Positions 57,693-64,000 of a stretch of DNA of 64,000 nt are shown here, piece by piece. The notes under the pieces are model-generated. The model did no database searches, was not told where the DNA came from, and saw nothing but the letters and a program-made list of their open reading frames with translations. Numbering within the stretch: position 1 is the stretch's first letter; each line of letters begins with the position of its first letter. The stretch is from Entomortierella parvispora. Its lineage: Eukaryota; Mortierellomycota; Mortierellomycetes; Mortierellales; Mortierellaceae. The translations under genes and the position numbers were made by a program. The stretch is taken from assembly GCA_963573315.1 (NCBI GenBank), contig OY752147.1, positions 1,984,001-2,048,000 of the forward strand, given 5' to 3'.

Positions 57693-59246
57693 TCACCCAG
57701 CCAAGATAAACGACCTTGCACCTCTCACCGTTGCCACCCCTCCTTTCTTCAGGGCGCTCTTCAGCAAAGAGTTCGTAGTGCTATTAGAGTGTAAGTTCCC
57801 CGTGACAGAGTGGAGACGCGGCCAGTTTTCCATCATCCACTGGACGTCCTTTAGATCCAACTCTTGAGGCATGGATCTTAATTCCAGTACTCGCAGCTCC
57901 TGCAAACCTTTCAAATCCTCCAGACCATCGACCAGTCGAAAGCTTGCCCGGCATTGCTGGTGCATGATTGATTGTGATAGTTCCAAATGCCTCAAATTCT
58001 TGAGTGTCCCAATCCGTCCCATAATCATCTTTCGAGCAGGAGGTTCTCTTTGTCCTACGAGACGGATTTCCAAATCAAGATGCTTGAGTCCCAAACAAAC
58101 CCAAGGTCTAGGATCCGGTAACAACTTCTCACCCAGGAACGGTAGCGATCGTGCTACCAGCTTTTCAAGTCCAGTCAAACTGCAGAGGATATCCTGCACT
58201 ATGGCACCATCGGAAAGGGCGGCTGAGTCAAGCTCCAATGTCCGTAAAGACCATCCATGCATGGTCCGGACCAGCTCCCAGGCTGCTCTATCAAAGTAAC
58301 ATCTCAGAAACTTTAGTCTTTGTAGAGGTAGAGACCAATCCTGCGTCCTCGTCTTCAAAATAGGAATAAGTGCATTCTCGTTTCTCCTTCCAAGGCTCAG
58401 AGTGATGTCGACGAGTTTAGGGCAATGCCGAGTTTCCACTGCAAGTTGTTGTCCATACTGTTCAGCTGTCGAGAATTTGTCGCACGGGATATACCAAAGA
58501 AGGGTCTTGAGATCGGGACAGTGTTTCAAGAGCGCTAGCCCATCTTCAAAAGCGCACGGCCTTAAATTGTAAATGTGCAGGGTTCTGATCCTCAATGGTG
58601 GTCCACAGTTGTCCTTTTGAGCCAGCAACTGCGAGAGACTACAAAGCTGTTCGTGATGCAGTGGCGTATGGAGGGGCGAAAAGTTGATATTGGAAAGCCG
58701 CAGATCAGTCAGGCGTGTCCAGGTCAACCAGCAGGCGGACCAACATGAGTGCGTCACACAAGCTTGCGCTATCGCCAGCGACTCCAAAGAAGGACAGGAG
58801 GCGATGGCTTGCCACAAGTCAACGCTATCTTGCTGTGACCTGAAAGTCCACTCCTGACAGGAGAGATCAAGATCAACGAGGGTGAGTCGATGTCGATGAA
58901 TAAAAGAGATCTGATCCACAATGGGGGAGTACAAGGTCAAGCTCCCGAGGTTTTCACATTGGACATCACTGTCGTCGCTAAAGAGATAGTTGGCCAGATA
59001 TTTGTGGTTTTTGCTGTTGTCCAGCGTTTTGATGAGGTGAGAGTGGCGTAGGAAAGAGTCTTTGCCGATGGTTGTGAGCTTGTCGTATCGCGTTTGATCA
59101 TTGTCAATAATGGTGAATTCTTGCCAGAGAAGGGGCAAGCAAGTCTGTTTCCACGCTTGAGAGACACGCGCACAGAGCGCGAGATCGTGCTCTGTCAGGT
59201 ACTGGGCAATGACGCTCCTGATTTCAGGTAGGTCCAGCGGATGCAT
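57693..59246 (-). CDS. F-box/leucine-rich-repeat protein, copy 2
   Basis: A single exon of 518 codons starting MHPLDLPEIRSVIAQYLTEH. The F-box occupies residues 1-45 (LALCARVSQAWKQT, LPLLWQEF). Leucine-rich repeats follow in the same register as copy 1 (LESLAIAQACVTHSCWSACW, LKTLLWYIPC, LRTLELDSAALSDGA, LKHLDLEIRL). The end holds DLKDVQWMMENWPRLHSV. Identity to copy 1 by eye is roughly half, with the F-box and the C-terminal block best conserved and the repeat surface most changed, as expected if recognition is under diversifying change. Probably an SCF substrate receptor; target unknown. No introns or frameshifts. Confidence 0.85.
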   Translation of the reverse strand: MHPLDLPEIRSVIAQYLTEHDLALCARVSQAWKQTCLPLLWQEFTIIDNDQTRYDKLTTIGKDSFLRHSHLIKTLDNSKNHKYLANYLFSDDSDVQCENLGSLTLYSPIVDQISFIHRHRLTLVDLDLSCQEWTFRSQQDSVDLWQAIASCPSLESLAIAQACVTHSCWSACWLTWTRLTDLRLSNINFSPLHTPLHHEQLCSLSQLLAQKDNCGPPLRIRTLHIYNLRPCAFEDGLALLKHCPDLKTLLWYIPCDKFSTAEQYGQQLAVETRHCPKLVDITLSLGRRNENALIPILKTRTQDWSLPLQRLKFLRCYFDRAAWELVRTMHGWSLRTLELDSAALSDGAIVQDILCSLTGLEKLVARSLPFLGEKLLPDPRPWVCLGLKHLDLEIRLVGQREPPARKMIMGRIGTLKNLRHLELSQSIMHQQCRASFRLVDGLEDLKGLQELRVLELRSMPQELDLKDVQWMMENWPRLHSVTGNLHSNSTTNSLLKSALKKGGVATVRGARSFILAG

Positions 59247-59339
59247 GGTGGGATGAATGATGGAGAGGGATGATCAAGAATCGAATGAGCGATGGTCAAG
59301 GGGTCGAAGGGACTGCTCTGCCACGGTTTTAAACCCTTT

Positions 59340-59700
59340 TAATTTATACCTGAATTCCGTTTTCAAGGTGCTACAATGCCTAGAACTGTATATCATCTAC
59401 CTCTGGGCGAAGATCCTGCAGCAGTCCGAACCACTGCCTGGCTCCTTGGAAGATGGAGCCTTGTCAATCACGATGGTGCTGTGCAAAGTCCAAGGTTGTA
59501 CTCCTTGGAAACCCGCGCCAATGGTCCTTAACCATTCGTTTGTGGAGATGAAGAAAGAAAGTCCAACGAACTCGCAAGAACTGGTCATGCCAAAACTCAG
59601 ACATGTCGTCTTCCTCAACATGCCGGTCCAGTTTCAATGGGTATCCAAGGCTCTTCATGTCAACAACATTTCCAGCTACTCCTTTTTCCTCGAGGGTCAC
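59340..59700 (-). pseudogene. Decayed copy of the array partner gene
   Basis: The minus strand reads LKLDRHVEEDDMSEFWHDQF, close to MDLDRHVVEDDMFELWHGRF in the gene at 63241-64000. Further on it reads TIVIDKAPSSKEPGS and, after a frame change, FGLLQDLRPEVDDIQF, corresponding to VIVLEKAGTPSTFSKES and RLSQDLNLDVEDRQF. Stops and at least one frameshift disable it. It lies between the end of the F-box pseudogene and the start of F-box copy 2. Confidence 0.65.
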
Positions 59701-59799
59701 TTTGCTGGAAGCTTGTCGCTGAGCTCTATATTACTCAGACAACCCTGAATATCTTCTGCTACTCTCTGTCACCGCTCCTCTTTTCTTCAGGACACCTTT

Positions 59800-60732
59800 C
59801 AATAAAGAGTCGGTCTTCTTTTCAGAGTTGCAATTCTCCTATGACCTCCTGAAGTCGTGTCCAGTTTCCTGTTATCCACTGGACGTCCTTCAAATTCAAC
59901 TCTTGAGGCAGGGATCTTAGGGCAAGCACTTGCAACTCCTGTAAGCCCTTCAACTCTTCCAGGCCATCAACCAGTCCAAGTCGTAAATGAAAACTTAGCA
60001 GCCAACTAGTCCTCCGGTTTAAAGGGAGACACGTTCAGAGATTTGATCCTCAATGGTGATTGACAGATATCCTCCTGAGCCAACAGTTCTGAAAGGCTGC
60101 GAAGCTGTCGATGCCACGGAGATTGTCCGTGATATTCACCCAGGCCTGTACGGAGGGGCGAAAGGTAATGTTGGAAAGCCGCAGAGAGGTCAAGCGCGAC
60201 CAGATCGACCAACAGGCAGGCCAGTTTGTGTGCGTGGCATGAACTTCGGATATGGCAAGTGACTCCAAGGACGAGCAGCAGGTGAAGGTTTGCCGCTGGT
60301 CATTGCTGTAACTTTATGGCTTGAAACCCCCATAACCTTGAAACGAGGGGTCAAAACTGACAAGGGAAAGTCGATGACGGCAAAAAAAGGGGACCAGATC
60401 ATTCATTGGAGAGAAAACGGTCAAGGACTGGAGGTTTTCAAAGTGGACGCCATTGGCATGCTAAAGAGAAAACTAGCCAAAGGTTTGCCGTCCTGGCTGT
60501 TGTCCAGAGTCTTGACGAGGTGAGAATGGCGGAGGAAAGAATCCTTATCGATGTTTATGACCTTCACGAAAACTGATGCTACGTTGTCCGCAAGAATGAA
60601 TTTTTGCCAGAGAAGAGCGCAGGCAAGTCTGATTCCAGGTTTGGGAGAGACACGCGCGCAGACAGCGAGGTCATGCTGGGTCAAAAACTTGGCGATGACA
60701 TTCCTGATCTCGAGCAGGTCGAATGGATGCAT
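59800..60732 (-). pseudogene. F-box/LRR pseudogene, copy 3
   Basis: Begins MHPFDLLEIRNVIAKFLTQH at 60732, like the intact copies. It then has compensating small indels (VSPKPGIRLACALLWQKF where copies 1 and 2 have VSxxWxxxCLPLLWQ), a stop near 60421, and pieces in other frames: LAISEVHATHTNWPACWSIW and LAQEDICQSPLRIKSLN. Near 60005 the sequence jumps to GLVDGLEELKGLQELQVLAL and NLKDVQWITGNWTRLQEV, so about 200 residues of central repeats are deleted. It cannot make a full protein. Confidence 0.8.
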
Positions 60733-61079
60733 GGTGGAAGGAACGATGGAGACAAATGGGGCATGGACAAGAATCGGTGAAGAGCTGATGACAGACATTC
60801 AGGCACAAACGGACTTGATTGCTCCTGTCACGTTCTACCAAGGATCCTTATTCTACGAGCTGCTGCCTATTTTCTCGACTGACTGCGCCCAAGCTCAAAC
60901 ACTTTCCTTCTTCCCCTCTTTTTGCCATGACCACATCTCATTACTTTACCATCTTTCCCAGCTTCCATCCTTTACATCATTCCTTTCTCTTTATTCACAT
61001 CTTCCCTGGCTGTTCGCATCGCTCCCACCCTTTCATCCTCTTTTCATGAGCCTTCATTCGCAAGAAAGGGCATGAGTCC

Positions 61080-62340
61080 ACGCTGGCCCAACCAAACTCT
61101 ATGCATTTCTAACCAACGGACAACGGGCCGCTCCGCCGTGTCGAAACTGCTATCCGAAAGCACATCATGCCCACCAAATATATTCCGTACTCTGACGGCC
61201 CACCTTCGCAGGAGAAAGGTGCCACCAATGTTCACTGTCAGGAGATCCGTGACAACGTTGTGAAAAGGGCTGAGATCGACATTATCCGCTTGGAGAATCG
61301 AGTAAGCACGAAGCCGACAATGCGCAAGCAAGTCTAGACGTCGAACACGCCTTTTCCAAGTCTTTGGCTAACAAGCAAGGTCTGGTAGAGTTCCCACAAA
61401 GAAGCGGATGGTCGGTGGTCACTTGTGAAACCGAAGCCGATATCACGATTGCGCGCGAGACAAAGTATCGAGGGACACCACAACGCGGAGACTCTTTGGC
61501 GGCCTGAGCTCCTTGTATAGAGTTTACTGTTACGCTTCCAACAGCAACTAAGGCATTATCAAGAAACTGGAAGGGGAAGGTAAACAAAGCACTTTTTTGC
61601 TTTTTACTTTTTGATACCCCGTGCTCATTATGTTGATCCATCTCCACTTTTGCGTACTTTTTATCAAATAGATCCAGAGTGACGTCCTCAGAAGTCCAGC
61701 TCAAGAACTCCAGCGGTCAAACTTTCCGCGATTCATTGCGAGTGTTTGTTCAAAACAAGCAGATCGTCCTGTTATCTAAGGCATCGTCTTTGCTATCCGC
61801 AGAGGGAATGCAGATACAGAAGAATGCAGGCATCGACATGGCCGTCAAACATGGAAGATCCGGGCAGCGGCAAGACATCTTGCTGTCTTATATGCACAAA
61901 GGGTCTATCATTACCAATTGATCCCATGACTACCTGCCAACCATGCCAACCATTGATCTCCGGATCCGAAAACAGAGGGAGAAGGGTCAGATAGGAGCCA
62001 TTGGTGGACAAACGCATGAAGTCCAAACAACCTTTGACACCATTCGATCCAAAGGGAAAGGGGAGAGCGAAGGCCACGGAGCAGCATTTGTCAACAATCA
62101 GGCCAGCATTGACAGCATCATTCTCGGTGGTGCCAGAGGTGCAAACGCCGTTCATCGCTGAGATTGAAGGTGGCAAGAACCGCGAGGGGAAGGTCATCGA
62201 GAGAAAGAAGAGACACGTCCCCGCTTCAATCAGCAGTTCGAGGCAATGGCAAAAATATTGGATCGACGAACCTTTGGACTCTTCAATACAGCGATAGATG
62301 TGTGAAGGATGTCTTGATAGAAACATCAAGGGAAATTGGT
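61080..62340 (+). pseudogene. Decayed plus-strand coding remnant, family uncertain
   Basis: Several plus-strand frames read as protein-like but are broken by stops. At about 61330-61500: ASLDVEHAFSKSLANKQG, then SGWSVVTCETEADITIARET, which weakly recalls the acidic EAD-containing core of XPG/FEN-type nucleases. At about 61830-61880: NMEDPGSGKTSCCL, a P-loop-like string that may be chance. At about 62110-62340: IEGGKNREGKVIERKKRHVP and WQKYWIDEPLDSSIQR. Whether these belong to one gene is not certain. Opposite orientation to the F-box array suggests an inserted mobile or repeated gene. Confidence 0.3.
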
Positions 62341-62781
62341 GCCGGACAGCAGCCTTCTTGATCGAATCCGAGAATGAAGAGACGGTTATTCTTCTCTGAT
62401 GATCTACATGTCAGAACCATCCACCCGCAAACTCTTCATGTCGGATGAGTGGTTAGAGATTTCCAATGCAAAATATTAGTCCGCTGCCAGAGCTCCCAAG
62501 TTCGCTCATGATGTATCTAGAAACGTTCAATAAAAACCACATTGACGATTCAGACTCTGTATGATATGCAAGCATCGAGAACTGTTTCCTGAATTGCAGA
62601 CTCAAAGCGAAGTGCTCGCATTCACTGGTACTGAGGATATTCAGGCACATGGAGACTTGATTGCACTACAACGTTCTTCGCCATGATGAGCCATAGCCAC
62701 AGCAAAAAGCCATCATGGGACAGAAAAGGCGCCAATAAAAGCTGTTTATCTTTTATCTATGGATGCTCTGCAAGAGTTATG
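62341..62781. other. Intergenic, nothing recognised
   Basis: About 440 bp between the decayed remnant and the miniature element; only short ORFs without conserved features. Confidence 0.5.
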
Positions 62782-63158
62782 CAGTCCACGTCCAATTTCG
62801 ATGATTTTTTATCATCGAATTTGATTTCCCCAGTCAGTCGCACAAAATCAATTCAAAAAATATAAGGATTTTGAAAATCTTCTTCGGGCAACACAGACGA
62901 TTCACGAGTACTGTACGAGTCTGGCCCAAGCGAGTTTTTTTTCTGACGATTGAGCACAAGGAAACCTGAATTGATTTTGAAAATCTTCTTCGGGTAACAC
63001 AGACGATTCACGAGTACGAGTCTGGCTCAAGCGAGTTTTTTTCTAACGATTGAGCACCAGGAAACCTCGAGTTTTTATATTTTTTGAATTGATTTTGTGC
63101 GACTGACTGGGGAAATCAATTTCGATGATAAAAAATCATCGAAATTGGACGTGGACTG
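62782..63158. mobile_element. Miniature inverted-repeat element (MITE) with internal tandem duplication
   Basis: Terminal inverted repeats of about 85 bp: CAGTCCACGTCCAATTTCG at 62782 pairs with its reverse complement ending at 63158, continuing inward through CCCCAGTCAGTCGCACAAAA and AATTCAAAAAATATAA. A second, short hairpin (CGATGATTTTTTATCATCG) lies within each arm. The core holds two direct copies of about 110 bp, starting GATTTTGAAAATCTTCTTCG at about 62869 and 62972. There is no coding capacity. The right end is followed by TA, the left is preceded by TATG, so a TA target site of the Tc1/mariner kind is possible but not exact. Confidence 0.8.
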
Positions 63159-63240
63159 TACATGAATGGATGATAAATGGAGACTGGAGTCAATCGAGAT
63201 CTGTATGATTTATTATTAAACAGTATAGCTTCTGCTTAGG
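63159..63240. other. 3' flank of the partner gene
   Basis: Short AT-rich spacer between the miniature element and the partner-gene stop; likely carries its polyadenylation region (TTTATTATTAAAC on the plus strand). Confidence 0.4.
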
Positions 63241-64000
63241 TCACTTTTGCAGGAGGACCCAGCTGGATTCCCTTGGAACCCACGTTTCCACTCGTCTCAG
63301 AAGCGCGATTAGGAACTGTCTATCTTCCACATCCAGATTCAAGTCCTGAGAGAGTCGCAAAAGTCGGTTCACTGTCTGGCTTTCCTTGGAAAAAGTCGAG
63401 GGAGTTCCAGCCTTCTCAAGAACAATAACATCGGGCAAGGCCAAGGTCATTCTTCCCAGAATCTCGCGTCGATAATCTGGAGCCAGATCACTCTTCTGTG
63501 CAGGTGAAAAAGAAGAGTCCAAGGAGAAGCTCTGCAAGAAACGGCCATGCCAGAGCTCGAACATGTCGTCCTCAACAACGTGGCGGTCCAAATCCATAGA
63601 TCCCCCGCTGGCACTCAATTGATCCCCCTGGGCCTCATGGTCATCTGCCATGGCCAACAGGTTGGATTCCGCCTCGTCAACCGCCGACAATCCCACATTA
63701 GATCCAGTGCTAGCGGCAAGGCGACCATCCAACCCAAAGATCCCCTCGAAATCTTGACGAGCCAAATCAGATCCGTTCCACCACAGGAGAACAACTCCCC
63801 CCAACAAGAACTCGACTCCGGCCTTGAAGACAAGAGTTTGACTCGAAATCAAAACCAATAAATCCAAAATTCTTTGCAGCCAGGTCATTTTCAGGGCCTC
63901 TTGCTGCTTCTTTTTTCTGTGATTCTGCTCCGTCTTGTCCAACTTGAACCCTTCATCGACTCCAGCTTCCATAGCATAGAGCAAGACAGAAATGGCTGAC
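63241..64000 (-). CDS. Array partner gene, unknown family, 5' end beyond right edge
   Basis: The frame is open from the window edge to a stop at 63241 (253 codons) and continues past 64000. A basic segment (KTEQNHRKKKQQEALKMTW) precedes a hydrophobic stretch (LDLLVLISSQTLVF, GVEFLLGGVVLLWW) that may be a membrane anchor. A soluble C-terminal half follows with DLDRHVVEDDMFELWHGRF, REILGRMTLALPDVIVLEK and RLLRLSQDLNLDVEDRQFLI. The WHGRF block recurs in two decayed copies downstream (57500-57690 and 59340-59700), each placed just after an F-box gene, so this is the best-preserved member of a family that expands together with the F-box genes. No known domain is recognised. Confidence 0.6.
   Translation of the reverse strand, partial: SAISVLLYAMEAGVDEGFKLDKTEQNHRKKKQQEALKMTWLQRILDLLVLISSQTLVFKAGVEFLLGGVVLLWWNGSDLARQDFEGIFGLDGRLAASTGSNVGLSAVDEAESNLLAMADDHEAQGDQLSASGGSMDLDRHVVEDDMFELWHGRFLQSFSLDSSFSPAQKSDLAPDYRREILGRMTLALPDVIVLEKAGTPSTFSKESQTVNRLLRLSQDLNLDVEDRQFLIALLRRVETWVPRESSWVLLQK

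Overview
This window is eukaryotic nuclear DNA from a filamentous fungus. Genes are dense and split by short introns, mostly about 80-130 nt, with GT/AG ends and CTAAC-type branch sites. Intergenic DNA is full of simple repeats, and there are no operons or prokaryotic signals. Gene content fits an early-diverging fungus, most likely Mucoromycota and probably a Mortierella-like lineage: it includes a BK-type potassium channel, a CPSF30 that keeps its zinc knuckle, an F-box/LRR tandem family, a CtIP-type resection factor and a CAS1-type O-acetyltransferase. The lineage is inference; no rRNA or other taxonomic marker is present. All gene models were built by hand from reading frame, splice sites and phase. 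I found 61 introns in 17 genes; 59 are GT-AG and 2 are GC-AG.

Layout. 0-10 kb: a polyQ protein cut by the left edge (-), a VTC1/DUF202 membrane protein (-), ribosomal protein uS7/RPS5 (+), an ER DnaJ-TPR co-chaperone of the P58IPK/DNAJC3 type (-), and a velvet-domain regulator (-). 10-19.3 kb: a gene-poor stretch with a broken non-LTR retrotransposon 3' end, a large foldback-like inverted repeat built from a short repeated unit, and the long promoter and leader of ornithine decarboxylase. 19.3-31.6 kb: ornithine decarboxylase (+), a CtIP/Ctp1/Sae2 DNA-end resection factor (+), an eight-exon BK-type Ca-activated K channel (-) and the first of two related tetraspan proteins (-). 32.7-53.9 kb is a dense housekeeping block: second tetraspan (-), CPSF30/Yth1 (-), NCLX-type cation/Ca exchanger (+), Trm6/Gcd10 (-), NAD kinase (+), ESCRT-II Vps22/Snf8 (-), an eIF4A-shaped protein that has lost the helicase motifs (-), CAS1-type acetyltransferase (-) and a Loa1/Vps66-type acyltransferase (+).

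54-64 kb is a rapidly decaying tandem array on the minus strand. Two intact single-exon F-box/LRR genes, one F-box pseudogene and one F-box C-terminal remnant alternate with fragments of a second, unrecognised gene family whose best copy runs off the right edge. A miniature inverted-repeat element and a decayed plus-strand coding remnant lie inside the array.

The housekeeping genes are not functionally linked to each other. Several pairs share divergent promoters (TRM6/NAD kinase, CPSF30/exchanger, CAS1/LOA1) or closely spaced convergent ends (RPS5/P58IPK, exchanger/TRM6, CtIP/BK channel). The least ordinary contents are the F-box-plus-partner array, the motif-less DEAD-box relative, the foldback repeat and the ATG-free ornithine decarboxylase leader.
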